Assembly: GCA_025928215.1 (NCBI GenBank)
Contig: JAICJW010000015.1
Coordinates: 1 to 22,625, forward strand
DNA: 22,625 nt
Direction: 5' to 3'
Source of the DNA: Chloroflexia bacterium
GTDB taxonomy: Bacteria > Chloroflexota > Chloroflexia > Thermomicrobiales > JALYUS01
This document shows, piece by piece, positions 13,210-21,519 of the stretch (its first letter is position 1; each line of letters begins with the position of its first letter). The notes beneath the pieces are model-generated. The model had not been told where the DNA came from. It searched no databases and saw only the letters and a program-made list of their open reading frames with translations. The translations under genes and the position numbers were made by a program.

Positions 13210-14436
13210 ATGCGGCAATCCATCGTTGTTCCATCCGGCGCCGCGCCGCTCAATGCGCCAACGACCGTGGATCGTGCCGGGCGGTGGCTCTGGTTCGCAC
13301 TCGTCTTCATGCTCATCTCGGTCAGCATCGGTCTGAATTGGGACCGCGCGTGGCACGCGCAAAACAAGTTCGAGACCTTCTACTCGCCGCCGCATCTCTT
13401 CATTTACCTCTCGACGATCATCACGATTCTGCTCGTCGCGGCGATCACCTTTTCGGCGCAATTGCGTCCGTGGTTCGGGACGGCGTTTCGGATGCGCCTC
13501 TTCAGCTTCCCCGTGCCGGGCGCGCTGGTGATCACCGCCGGGGGGCTGGCGATGCTCGGCTTCGCGGGGCTGGTGCTCGACAACTACTGGCATACAAACT
13601 TTGGATTGGATGAGACGAACTGGTCCACGCCGCACGCGATGCTCGGCTGGTCGTGGTTCGTCGCCCTGCTCGGCTTCATCTCCTGCCGCCTCGCGCTCCG
13701 CCCGTACCGGCCGCTGCGCTGGTTCACGGCGGTCGCGCTCGGCTGGCTGATCCTCGGTTTCTCGGCGACGCCCTTTCTCGGCCCATTTCACAGCAACACA
13801 ACACCCGCGAAGGTGGCGGCGCAATCGCGCGCGATTGCGAGCTTTCCTGCCCTCGCCAACAATACGGGTATTGAGCATGTTCAGCGAATCTTCCGGGATG
13901 CGAACCTGACGCGTACCAATCCAGCCTTCCTGCTGCTCGCGGCGCTCTGGATCGGCGTCGTGCTCGCGCTCGTCCGCCCGTTGGATGGGCGGGTATGGGT
14001 CTTCCTCGGCACGGTCGGCCTCTTCTCGTTCTTTCTCCTGACGGGCAATCACGCGGCCGCCGTGCGCCTCGACACATGGCTGCCGATCTCACATGATGCC
14101 GGGACATGGCTGCCGCCGCCGATTCTTCCCGCCGCCGTTGCTTTTGTTCTCGCCATCCGCGTACATGTGCGCGAGCGATGGGCGTGGGCGGTTGCGGGCG
14201 CGACCTTCGCGATCCTCACCTATCTGACCTGGGGAACGGGCCATCCCCTCGCCCTGCTTCTCGTGCCGGTCGCCGTACCGGTGACGATGGCGGGCGCGTG
14301 GCTTGGCAACCGGATCGCCCGGATGCTCGAATATCCGGTCGCGCGGGACGTGCGTCTGATCGTGCCGCTGCTCGGTGTCACCTCACCGATTCTCCTTGGG
14401 CTGGTGGATCTGTACCTACGAAAGACGATTGCCTGA
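13210..14436 (+). CDS. Polytopic membrane protein, unknown function, with duplicated D-x2-WH...S-x-PH motif
   Basis: A 408-residue integral membrane protein with about ten hydrophobic segments (near 26-44, 63-82, 102-122, 143-160, 171-188, 238-256, 262-278, 304-320, 326-340 and 384-402) and short loops. Two copies of a polar motif stand out. Residues 45-62 hold D45-RA-WH49, ending SPPH62; residues 124-142 hold D124-NY-WH128, ending STPH142. I do not know this family, and no transport or catalytic signature from a named family is seen. The His/Asp pattern suggests a metal or heme site near the membrane face, which is inference. The ATG at 13210 follows GGAGG by six bases. The gene lies between the dehydrogenase and the M20 amidohydrolase on the same strand. 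Confidence 0.8.
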   Translation: MRQSIVVPSGAAPLNAPTTVDRAGRWLWFALVFMLISVSIGLNWDRAWHAQNKFETFYSPPHLFIYLSTIITILLVAAITFSAQLRPWFGTAFRMRLFSFPVPGALVITAGGLAMLGFAGLVLDNYWHTNFGLDETNWSTPHAMLGWSWFVALLGFISCRLALRPYRPLRWFTAVALGWLILGFSATPFLGPFHSNTTPAKVAAQSRAIASFPALANNTGIEHVQRIFRDANLTRTNPAFLLLAALWIGVVLALVRPLDGRVWVFLGTVGLFSFFLLTGNHAAAVRLDTWLPISHDAGTWLPPPILPAAVAFVLAIRVHVRERWAWAVAGATFAILTYLTWGTGHPLALLLVPVAVPVTMAGAWLGNRIARMLEYPVARDVRLIVPLLGVTSPILLGLVDLYLRKTIA

Positions 14437-14527
14437 GCGTCTTCGGCAAATCTGGCGCGCGCCGCCGTAACCCGCTACGATAGCATCCTTGATTGCTGGC
14501 GACTGCATAAGGAAAGGATGCTGCCCG

Positions 14528-15724
14528 ATGGTCACTGTTGCCGAACTGCGCGAGAGTGCCGAGGAGATCGCCCCCGGCGTCGTCGCGGACCGCCGCTACC
14601 TCCATCAGCACCCCGAACTCGGCTTTCAGGAGGAGAACACCGCGCGGCTCGTCATCGAGCGATTGCGTGCCCTGCACCTCGACGATCTCCAGACGGGGAT
14701 CGCCAAAACGGGCGTCGTCGGCGTGCTGCAAGGGGGCAAGGGGCCGGGGAAATGCGTGCTGCTGCGCGCTGACATGGATGCCCTGCCAATCACCGAATTG
14801 AACGACGTGCCGTACAAGAGCGAGATTCCCGGCAGGATGCACGCCTGCGGACACGACGCGCACACGGCGATGCTGCTCGGTGCGGCGCGGGTGCTCGCCG
14901 AGCGGCGAGGCGAGTTCGCGGGGACGATCAAGTTCATTTTCCAGCCCTCGGAGGAGCAGGGCGAGGGCGGTGCGCAGCCGATGATCGCCGCGGGGGTAAT
15001 GGAGAACCCGCATGTGGACGCCGCCTTCGGTATCCATGTCGGCTCGAACATCCCGGCCGGCAAGGTCGCGGTTTTGCCGGGGCCGGTCAACGCGGCGGCA
15101 GACTCGGCGATTGTGACGATTCGAGGCTTAGGCGGGCATGCGGCGCGACCGCAGATGGCGATTGATCCGATCGTCATCGGCGCGCACTGCATCGTCGCTC
15201 TGCAATCGCTCGTCAGCCGCGAGGTCAACCCCCTCTCACCCGCCGTGATCACCGTCGGTACGCTGCACGCGGGCACGGTGAGCAATGTCATTCCCGAAGA
15301 TGCGCACTTCGAGGCGACGATTCGCACGTTCGATGAGCAGACGCGGCAGTTACTGGCGGAGCGTATCCCGCAGGTAGTGCGGGGCATCTGCGAGACCTTC
15401 CGCGCGACAGCGGAGGTAGAGTACCGCCTCGGCTACCCGCCGCTCGTCAACAATGCGGCGATGGCGGCGCTGGTCAAGGAGGTCGCGCTGGCGGTCGTCG
15501 GGCCGGAGCGCGTGATGGACTCCGAGCCGGGGATGGGCGCGGAGGACATGTCCTATTTCATCAACGCCGCGCCGGGTGCGTTCTATCGCCTCGGCGTCCG
15601 CAACGAGGCGGCAGGCAAGACCTACGGCCATCACCACCCTCGCTTTGACATTGATGAGGATGCCCTCTCCACGGGTGTCGCCATGCATGCGGCGGTCGCG
15701 CTGCGGTTCTTGAACGGGGAGTGA
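14528..15724 (+). CDS. M20 family amidohydrolase (hippurate hydrolase/N-acyl amino acid amidohydrolase-like)
   Basis: A 398-residue two-domain metallo-amidohydrolase. Residues 21-31 (DRRYLHQHPEL) match the family opening R-x-x-L-H-x-x-P-E. HACGHDAHTAM (105-115) carries the metal-binding Cys107, His109 and neighbouring His. SEEQGEGGA (141-149) carries the catalytic Glu pair, and FGIHV (168-172) another ligand. GHHHPRFDIDEDAL near the C-terminus holds the last ligand histidines. The dimerisation insert is at about 195-305. Members cleave N-acyl amino acids or hippurate in the cytoplasm, using two metal ions; the substrate is unassigned. The start at 14528 has a purine-rich GGAAAGGA about nine bases upstream. 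It is convergent with the kinase gene, with only 13 bases between the stops. Confidence 0.92.
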   Translation: MVTVAELRESAEEIAPGVVADRRYLHQHPELGFQEENTARLVIERLRALHLDDLQTGIAKTGVVGVLQGGKGPGKCVLLRADMDALPITELNDVPYKSEIPGRMHACGHDAHTAMLLGAARVLAERRGEFAGTIKFIFQPSEEQGEGGAQPMIAAGVMENPHVDAAFGIHVGSNIPAGKVAVLPGPVNAAADSAIVTIRGLGGHAARPQMAIDPIVIGAHCIVALQSLVSREVNPLSPAVITVGTLHAGTVSNVIPEDAHFEATIRTFDEQTRQLLAERIPQVVRGICETFRATAEVEYRLGYPPLVNNAAMAALVKEVALAVVGPERVMDSEPGMGAEDMSYFINAAPGAFYRLGVRNEAAGKTYGHHHPRFDIDEDALSTGVAMHAAVALRFLNGE

Positions 15725-15737
15725 GGAACGCTTTCTC

Positions 15738-17648
15738 TTACCGCGTCAGTTTCTCGTAGCGGAACGCACTGAAGAGGGCGGCGGCTTCCGGTTCGGTGCT
15801 TGCTGTCAGCACGTCCGCCGCGAGCGAGAGGGCGCTGAAGGGCGCGACTTCCGCCGGGATGGTCTGCGCGAGCATCACCGGCTGATTGTTCACATAGCAA
15901 CTGAACGCCCCTGACCGCACCTCGACGCGCAGGAGATTCATGATGTCCCGCCCTGGCTTGATCGCGGCGTGCTGCGTCCAATCATTGAAGAGCATCTTAT
16001 GACCCTCGCCGCCCGTCAGTTGCTGGGCGACCATGAACCGGCCGTCCGCACGGATGATGAAATCGAGATACTGCTGCTGATCCCCCTGCGAGACGTAGTT
16101 GTAGAGGAAGATCAATCCTCCTGCCGCGCCTTCCGGATCGCCTTGCACGCGCATCTCGACTTCCGCGATAAACTCCGGCCCGCGCGCCTCCGCCGCTGGC
16201 ACCCAGTCGCCCCAGGAGAAAAGGCCCGTACCGTCCGGCTTCTTCGTGACGCGGACGGTGTAGATATTTTTATCGAGCGCGCGGGACGATTGCCCCGGCA
16301 GGTTGGCTTGCTGCCACTGTTCGGGGTGGCTCATGGAATCCGTGATGACGCGTGAGGAGAACGCCGCCACGACCGGTGTACTTGTCGGCCCCGGCGTCAC
16401 GGTTGGCCGCGGGGTCGCGGTGGCAGTGGGGAGGGCAATCGTGGCGGTCGCGGTCGCGAGCGGTCCGCTCGTCGGTTGGCCGAGCGTGGGTTGAGCGGCG
16501 ACCGCCGACTGGAGGGGCGTTGCGGTCACGCTGGCGCTGCTATCGGTCTCCCGTCCGGTGAGGAGATAGGCGCCGCTCGCCGCCCCCGCGACGGCGAGGC
16601 CGCCGATCCCGACCAGCACGGCGCGGCGACCGATCGCGCGCGGTGATTGGGGCTGCGGCAGGTAATACTGCGGTGCTGGGGCCGGCGGGGGCGGTGTGTG
16701 CACGGTCGGCGGTGGTGCCTCGACCGGGGGCATGGGCTGGAGGTTGACGGGGGGTGTCGGGCGGGGCGTCTGATGCGGTGTTTCCGACGCGAACGAGGGT
16801 GGCCGTTCGTCCGACTCGAAGGCCATCACGTTGGCAATCGCCTGCGTCGCTTGGAGGACATTCGTCATTTCCGGATAGCGATCCGCCGGGTTCTCCGCAA
16901 TCAGTCGCTCGATCATCGCGCCGATGGGCCGAGGATGCGCCGCGAGGAGGGCGACGGCATCCGACGCGCGCAGCCGTTTGTATGCCTTGCCGGTGAGCAT
17001 TTCGAAGAGGACGAGGCCGAGGCTGTACTGATCCGACACCGGTTGGAGATAGCCGGTCGTGCTTGCTTGTTCGGGGCTCATGTAGAGCGGCGTGCCGGGA
17101 TGCCCGACTGTTGCCTGCGTCCGGCCGGAAAGGTCATCAATCTGGGCGATGCCGAAATCCCCGACTTGCGCGCGGCCATCGGCGGCGATGAAGATATTGG
17201 CGGGTTTGATGTCGCGGTGGACGAGGCCGACATCGTGCGCGGCTTGCAGGCCACGGGCAATGTCCGCCGTCAGCCGGAGGGTGTCGGCGAGGGGAAGCGC
17301 CCCGTCGGCGCGGATACGCTCCGCCAGCGTGCCGCCCGAGACGTACTCAAGAATCAGGTAGAGCGTCTCATCCGGCCCCGTGACGAGATCGTAGACAGCG
17401 ACGAGGTTCGGGTGGCTGCCCATGCGCGAGCCGGCGATTGCTTCGCGGCTGAAGCGATCCTCGATGGCGCGCAACTGCGCTGGCTCAATCGTGGCGAGGG
17501 AACGCTTCAGGCTTTTGATCGCGACTGTTCGCTTGAGCCGCTGATCGAACGCCCGCACAACACTACCCAGGCCCCCCTCACCGAGGATGCCCTCCACGCG
17601 ATACCGGCCGAGCAGTAGCGCCGATACGATGGCGTCGTCTCTCTCCAT
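15738..17648 (-). CDS. Membrane-anchored Ser/Thr protein kinase with extracytoplasmic domain
   Basis: A 636-residue Hanks-type kinase. Catalytic domain residues are about 14-270: ILGEGGLGSV (21-30, glycine loop), Lys45 in VAIK, HRDIKPANI with Asp146, GDFGIAQ with Asp164, and GTPLYMSPEQ (185-194, activation segment). A Pro-rich linker (about 282-335) leads to a single membrane helix (343-364), then a Thr/Pro-rich stalk (375-430). A C-terminal domain of about 200 residues starts at SRVITDSMSHPEQW. Its FIAEVEMRVQGD and LDFIIRADGRFMVAQQL segments look like a concanavalin/LamG-type beta sandwich, as in several bacterial kinases. The kinase thus faces the cytoplasm and the sandwich faces outside, presumably as a ligand sensor. 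The start at 17648 follows GGAAG by eight bases. Confidence 0.92.
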   Translation of the reverse strand: MERDDAIVSALLLGRYRVEGILGEGGLGSVVRAFDQRLKRTVAIKSLKRSLATIEPAQLRAIEDRFSREAIAGSRMGSHPNLVAVYDLVTGPDETLYLILEYVSGGTLAERIRADGALPLADTLRLTADIARGLQAAHDVGLVHRDIKPANIFIAADGRAQVGDFGIAQIDDLSGRTQATVGHPGTPLYMSPEQASTTGYLQPVSDQYSLGLVLFEMLTGKAYKRLRASDAVALLAAHPRPIGAMIERLIAENPADRYPEMTNVLQATQAIANVMAFESDERPPSFASETPHQTPRPTPPVNLQPMPPVEAPPPTVHTPPPPAPAPQYYLPQPQSPRAIGRRAVLVGIGGLAVAGAASGAYLLTGRETDSSASVTATPLQSAVAAQPTLGQPTSGPLATATATIALPTATATPRPTVTPGPTSTPVVAAFSSRVITDSMSHPEQWQQANLPGQSSRALDKNIYTVRVTKKPDGTGLFSWGDWVPAAEARGPEFIAEVEMRVQGDPEGAAGGLIFLYNYVSQGDQQQYLDFIIRADGRFMVAQQLTGGEGHKMLFNDWTQHAAIKPGRDIMNLLRVEVRSGAFSCYVNNQPVMLAQTIPAEVAPFSALSLAADVLTASTEPEAAALFSAFRYEKLTR

Positions 17649-17756
17649 GATCGTTCTTCCTGTCGCGACGTGTCGGTGTATCGCTGCACTCTAGCCGTTT
17701 GTGCGGCCGTTCGCAAGGGATGCGGAGAGAATTGAGCCGCTCATGAGTGCAAACGT

Positions 17757-17791
17757 CGCGCCGCGCGAACGGTTCCGCATCGCGCGGCGCG
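17757..17791. promoter_or_regulatory. Perfect 11-bp inverted repeat between kinase and cupin genes
   Basis: CGCGCCGCGCG (17757-17767) and its reverse complement (17781-17791) flank a 13-base spacer. It lies in the divergent 209-base space, 12 bases ahead of a -10-like TATGAT (17803-17808). It could be an operator for one or both genes or a transcribed hairpin; the sequence alone does not decide. Confidence 0.4.
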
Positions 17792-17857
17792 CGTTGAATG
17801 GGTATGATGGAGGGGTGCGTGAATGGCGGATCGAGCGCGGAGAACAGGAGTGAACGA

Positions 17858-18265
17858 ATGCGTGTGGTGAAAACAACGGAAACCCCCGCGAAACCGATGG
17901 GCGAGTATGGCGTACCCGGTGTCGTGCTGCGGGAAATCTTCACCGCCGCGACGGGCGCGCCGACCTTCGCGCTCCGCCATTTCGAGGTCGCGGTTGGCTG
18001 CGCTGCCCATTCCCATTTTCATCCGTGGGAACATGAGGTGTATATCCTCGAAGGCGAGGGTGAGATTGTCGGGGAAGATGGCGCGGTGCCGTTCCGCGCC
18101 GGAGATTCGTGCTATACCGCGCCGAACGAGTTGCATCAGTTTCGCAATACGGGTACGACGCCTCTCCGCTTCCTCTGTGCCATCCCCAACCAGCCCACCG
18201 CCGCCCCGCGCGAAACGCCGATTCGCGAGAGCGAATCGGCTGGCGTTGCATCCGGCACGCCCTAG
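17858..18265 (+). CDS. Cupin domain protein
   Basis: A 135-residue single-domain cupin. Motif 1 is G-C-A-A-H-S-H-F-H-P-W-E-H-E-V (about 47-61), giving the metal-binding His53, His55 and Glu60. Motif 2 is GDSCYTAPNELHQFRN (82-97), with His93 as the fourth ligand. This is the usual four-ligand metal site of small cupins, which include dioxygenases, isomerases and non-enzymatic binding proteins; the role here is unknown. The start at 17858 has AGGAG eight bases upstream and gives a normal cupin length. An in-frame start at 17798 has no ribosome site. The gene is divergent from the kinase gene and is followed by a small hypothetical gene. Confidence 0.88.
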   Translation: MRVVKTTETPAKPMGEYGVPGVVLREIFTAATGAPTFALRHFEVAVGCAAHSHFHPWEHEVYILEGEGEIVGEDGAVPFRAGDSCYTAPNELHQFRNTGTTPLRFLCAIPNQPTAAPRETPIRESESAGVASGTP

Positions 18266-18366
18266 CGGTCCGTTCGCGCGATCATCTACTTGACGCCGGG
18301 GCATCCACTCGCGCATCCTTCCGCCGTCAATGGATTCCACAACGTCGTGGTAAAGGGGGGCGGACG

Positions 18367-18669
18367 ATGAGTATCACGAGTGCAGGCGGGACGAGATGGG
18401 CGGACGATGCGAATGACAAACTCGCGGCATTCCTCGCCGATCTGCCGGAGGAGCAGCGGGTGGAACGGGAAGACGCGGTGCGGCGGTCGGCGGAAGCGTT
18501 CGCGCGCGGGCAATCCCGCTACCAGCTCGCCGATATGGTCAGCCTGGAGGCGATGTGCGTCGGCTGGGTTCGCACGACCCCGACGGCGGAGCGAGCGAAT
18601 CTTCCCACCTTCTTCGCCCGGCATGGCCTCGACTTCGCCTCCTTCGAGGAATACGCCGCCCCGCGCTAG
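18367..18669 (+). CDS. Hypothetical protein, 100 residues
   Basis: A soluble, mostly helical, charged protein. It starts MSITSAGGTRWADDAND, then carries FLADLPEEQRVEREDAVRR and ends HGLDFASFEEYAAPR. No membrane segment, signal peptide or known motif is seen. An AAAGGGGGG purine tract lies about six bases before the ATG. Codon use looks like that of the neighbours, so it is likely a real gene. It is followed by a long inverted repeat and then aroA. I do not recognise its family. Confidence 0.6.
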   Translation: MSITSAGGTRWADDANDKLAAFLADLPEEQRVEREDAVRRSAEAFARGQSRYQLADMVSLEAMCVGWVRTTPTAERANLPTFFARHGLDFASFEEYAAPR

Positions 18670-18685
18670 GGAATAGGAAGCGCTT

Positions 18686-18784
18686 GAACCGCAGAGATGC
18701 AGCGGACGCAGAGAGGGAAGAGAGAGAAGGATTGAACTTCTTTGTTCTCTGTATTTCTCTGCGTCCTCCGCGTCTCTACGGTTC
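18686..18784 (+). repeat. Long imperfect hairpin element between the small gene and aroA
   Basis: A 29-base arm (18686-18714, GAACCGCAGAGATGC...) pairs, with a few mismatches, with 18756-18784 (...GCGTCTCTACGGTTC). An inner stem follows: AGAGAGAA with TTGTTCTCT, and GAAG with CTTC. The whole 99 bases folds as one long stem. The arm sequence (AACCGCAGAGACGCAGAGGACGCAGAGA type) resembles a dispersed intergenic repeat seen in many bacterial genomes. It ends about 15 bases before the aroA start. Confidence 0.7.
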
Positions 18785-18799
18785 CATTCGTTTCAATGG

Positions 18800-20119
18800 A
18801 TGGGTGTGATGATGACGGCAGGTGAAGATGTGCGGCGAGTGCGGGGGGCGCGGCGGTTGCGTGGGACGATTCGCGTTCCGGGCGATAAGAGCATCAGCCA
18901 TCGCGCGCTGCTCTTCAATGCCCTCGCGCTGGGAACGGCGCGCGTCCGGGGTTTCCTCGATGGCGCGGATTGCCGGACGACGCTCGCCGCCCTGCGCGCG
19001 ATGGGCGTGCGGATCGAAGAGACGGAAGGGATGCTCACCGTACACGGTGCGGGCATCTACGGCCTCACTGAACCGGCGGACATCCTGGACTGCGGCAACA
19101 GTGGCACGACGACGCGCCTGTTGCTCGGCATTCTCGCCGGGCAACCCTTCTTCACCGGGCTGACGGGCGATGGCTCGCTCCGACGCCGCCCCATGGCACG
19201 CGTCACCGATCCTCTCCGGCAGATGGGCGCATGGATAGACGGGCGCGAGGGCGGCAACCTGCTCCCGCTCGGTGTCCGGGGTGGCAATCTGCACGGTATC
19301 GCATATGCGTTGCCCGTCGCCTCCGCGCAGGTGAAATCGTCGCTGCTGCTCGCCGCCCTCTTCGCGGATAGCCCGACGACGCTCACCGGCCGCACGGACT
19401 CCCGCGATCACACGGAGCGAATGCTGCGCGCGATGGGCGCGGACCTCGTCGCGTCCGGCGGCGGGCTGATGTTGACGCCTGGCGCTCCCCTCGCCGCGCG
19501 GGATGTGGAAGTGCCAGGCGACATCTCCTCCGCGGCCTTCTGGCTCGTCGCGGGGGCCGCGCACCCGGACGCGGAGTTGACGATCGAGCATGTCGGTGTC
19601 AATCCGACGCGCACCGGCATGCTCGACATGCTTACCTTGATGGGTGCAGAGATAGATGTGCGGAATGAACGGGAAATCTCCGGCGAACCCGTCGCGGACC
19701 TGACCGTGCGTTCCTCGCGGTTGCGCGGCGCGGAGATCGGCGGCTCGCTCATCCCGCGCGGCATAGACGAACTCGTCGTGCTGGCGGTCGCGGCGGCGAT
19801 GGCGGAGGGGCGAACGGTTGTGCGCGATGCCGCTGAATTACGTGTCAAGGAGTCGGATCGCGTTGCCACGGTTGTCGAGGGTTTGCGGCGCTTCGGCGCG
19901 CGGGCGGAAGCGGCGGACGACGGCTTCGTGATCGAGGGGCCGAACGTCCTGCTCGCCGAAGCGCAGGAGAGCCACGACGATCATCGCCTCGCGATGGCCT
20001 GGGCTGTCGCCGCCCTGATCGCCCATGACCGCGAGGAGACTGCCATCCACGGCGCGAGCGCCGCCGACGTCTCCTACCCCACCTTCTGGCAGACCGTCGC
20101 TGAGATCGCTGAGGAATGA
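18800..20119 (+). CDS. aroA: 3-phosphoshikimate 1-carboxyvinyltransferase (EPSP synthase)
   Basis: The sixth step of the shikimate pathway: it joins PEP and shikimate-3-phosphate in the cytoplasm and is the target of glyphosate. The protein has up to 439 residues, the family's normal length. Motifs are VPGDKSISHRALL (26-38, PEP and S3P binding), LDCGNSGTTTRLL, TGDGSLRRRPM, PRGIDELVVLAVAA (catalytic Asp) and LRVKESDRVA. The GNSGTTTRL version of the PEP loop resembles Gram-positive EPSP synthases rather than the E. coli GNAGTAMRP type. Starts at 18800, 18809 and 18812 are all possible; none has a clear ribosome site, and 18800 is kept as the longest. It is convergent with the Ada-type gene. Confidence 0.95.
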   Translation: MGVMMTAGEDVRRVRGARRLRGTIRVPGDKSISHRALLFNALALGTARVRGFLDGADCRTTLAALRAMGVRIEETEGMLTVHGAGIYGLTEPADILDCGNSGTTTRLLLGILAGQPFFTGLTGDGSLRRRPMARVTDPLRQMGAWIDGREGGNLLPLGVRGGNLHGIAYALPVASAQVKSSLLLAALFADSPTTLTGRTDSRDHTERMLRAMGADLVASGGGLMLTPGAPLAARDVEVPGDISSAAFWLVAGAAHPDAELTIEHVGVNPTRTGMLDMLTLMGAEIDVRNEREISGEPVADLTVRSSRLRGAEIGGSLIPRGIDELVVLAVAAAMAEGRTVVRDAAELRVKESDRVATVVEGLRRFGARAEAADDGFVIEGPNVLLAEAQESHDDHRLAMAWAVAALIAHDREETAIHGASAADVSYPTFWQTVAEIAEE

Positions 20120-20124
20120 AGGGA

Positions 20125-20173
20125 GGGCGCACAGCTGTGCGCCCCTACCTGCTCCCCTCCCGACACGGGAGGG
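20125..20173. terminator. Two hairpins between convergent aroA and ada
   Basis: GGGCGCACAG/CTGTGCGCCC is a perfect 20-bp palindrome at 20125-20144. CCCTCCC (20155-20161) and GGGAGGG (20167-20173) form a second stem around GACAC, followed by CTGGGGGTGG. No T-run is present. Their position between two convergent genes fits a two-way terminator, and both sequences look like dispersed repeats. Confidence 0.45.
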
Positions 20174-20185
20174 ACTGGGGGTGGA

Positions 20186-21367
20186 TTATCCGCCCTGCTC
20201 CTGAGCGAGCAGGGTGCGCTTGCGTTCGATACCCCAGCGGTAGCCGCCGACATCGCCGTTCTCGCGCACGACGCGGTGGCAGGGGATAGCGAGGGCGACG
20301 CGATTCGTTGCACACGCCTGGGCAACGGCGCGGGCGGCGGTGGGTTGGCCGATGGCGCGGGCGATCTCGCCGTAGGAGCGCGTGCTGCCATAGGGGATGG
20401 CCTGCAACGCCTCCCAGACGCGCCACTGAAAGGCCGTCGCCTGCACATCGAGCGGCAGGTCGAGATGCGGCTCCTGGCCGCGCAGGTGGCGGATGATCGC
20501 CTCCACCGCCGCATCGAGGCCGGAGGCATCCCGCGTGATCTCGGCGGCGGGATACTCCCGCTTCAATCCGTCCGCGAGCGTCTCGTCCGTGTCACCCAGA
20601 TTGATGGCGCAGATGCCGCGCTCCGTCGCCGCGACGAGCAGGAGGCCGAGCGGGCAGGGGACGATGGTGTAATGAATGTGCATCCCCGCGCCGCCGCGCC
20701 GGTAGACGGCGGGTGTCATGCCGAGTTGGGCGGGCGCGCGCTCGTAGAGGCGGCTGGGCGAGCCGTATCCCGCGCCGTAGAGCGCGCTCGTCACCGCTTC
20801 GCCGTTGCGCAGTTCACCTTTCAGGCGTTCCATCCGGCAGGCATCGGCGTACTGCCGGGGAGTGATGCCCATCACGCGCTTGAAGGTCCGTTGCAGGTGA
20901 AACGGGCTGAGGCCGACCTCCGCACCGAGGCTGGCGAGCGTCGGCGGTTGCTCGGGGTTGGCGGCGATAGCGCGGCAGACGCGCTGCACAACTTCCACTT
21001 GCGGATCGCGAATCGTCGCTTGCTCGGGGTGGCAGCGGCGGCAGGCGCGGAACCCGGCCTGCTCCGCCGCTTCGGGCAGCGCGAAGAAGGTGACATTCTC
21101 TCGCCGGGGTCGCCGCGAGGGGCAGGTCGGGCGGCAGTAAATGCCCGTGGTGCGGACGGCATAGACGAATGCCCCGTCCGCCTCCCCATCGCGCGTGAGA
21201 ACGGATTGCCAGAGCCGTATCTCGTCCCACATCGGAGGTTCGTACCCGGTGTCGGTGATCGGTGTTGCCACGGCGTTCATCCTCGGTGCATCCGCATACT
21301 TCATGGATACCATTGTACCGTTTCCTCCTCGCACTAAAGCGGCATTATCGAAGTGATTCATTCGCAT
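20186..21367 (-). CDS. ada: Ada-type bifunctional regulator and methylated-DNA-protein-cysteine methyltransferase
   Basis: A 393-residue protein with the full Ada domain order. The N-terminal zinc domain has Cys78, Cys82, Cys109 and Cys112 (GIYCRPTCPSR, then FRACRRC), spaced exactly as E. coli Cys38, 42, 69 and 72. It repairs methylphosphotriesters and thereby switches on transcription. An AraC-type helix-turn-helix region follows (about 127-222: SPFHLQRTFKRVMGITPRQY). The C-terminal O6-methylguanine methyltransferase has the active site PCHRV with Cys363. The leader of about 45 residues before WDEIRLWQSVL is longer than in E. coli. The start at 21367 has AAAGGAG seven bases upstream. A second in-frame start at 21313 also has a strong GAGGAGG site and would shorten the leader by 18 residues. 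Confidence 0.93.
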   Translation of the reverse strand: MRMNHFDNAALVRGGNGTMVSMKYADAPRMNAVATPITDTGYEPPMWDEIRLWQSVLTRDGEADGAFVYAVRTTGIYCRPTCPSRRPRRENVTFFALPEAAEQAGFRACRRCHPEQATIRDPQVEVVQRVCRAIAANPEQPPTLASLGAEVGLSPFHLQRTFKRVMGITPRQYADACRMERLKGELRNGEAVTSALYGAGYGSPSRLYERAPAQLGMTPAVYRRGGAGMHIHYTIVPCPLGLLLVAATERGICAINLGDTDETLADGLKREYPAAEITRDASGLDAAVEAIIRHLRGQEPHLDLPLDVQATAFQWRVWEALQAIPYGSTRSYGEIARAIGQPTAARAVAQACATNRVALAIPCHRVVRENGDVGGYRWGIERKRTLLAQEQGG

Positions 21368-21395
21368 CGTCCGTCTCCTTTCTGTATTCAGCATA

Positions 21396-21457
21396 GAGTA
21401 TGGCGGCGCGGCGCTCTATCCGGTTCTTGCGTTTCAAAGTGCGGGCGCGCCATACTC
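21396..21457. promoter_or_regulatory. Inverted repeat in the divergent ada / oxidoreductase space
   Basis: GAGTATGGCG (21396-21405) and CGCCATACTC (21448-21457) are exact inverted copies, 42 bases apart. They lie in the 152-base space that must hold the ada promoter and that of the Gfo/Idh gene. It could be a looping operator or chance; no E. coli-style Ada box is certain. Confidence 0.35.
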
Positions 21458-21519
21458 ACGCGCGGCACCGGACTGCGCCGCCATGCAGACATATCCATTG
21501 AGCGGGAATGAGGCAGATA

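Noticed and set aside
21420..21445. Possible Ada box (CAAAGTGCG)
   Set aside because: It only loosely resembles the E. coli AAAGCGCA element, and the location relative to a promoter is unknown.
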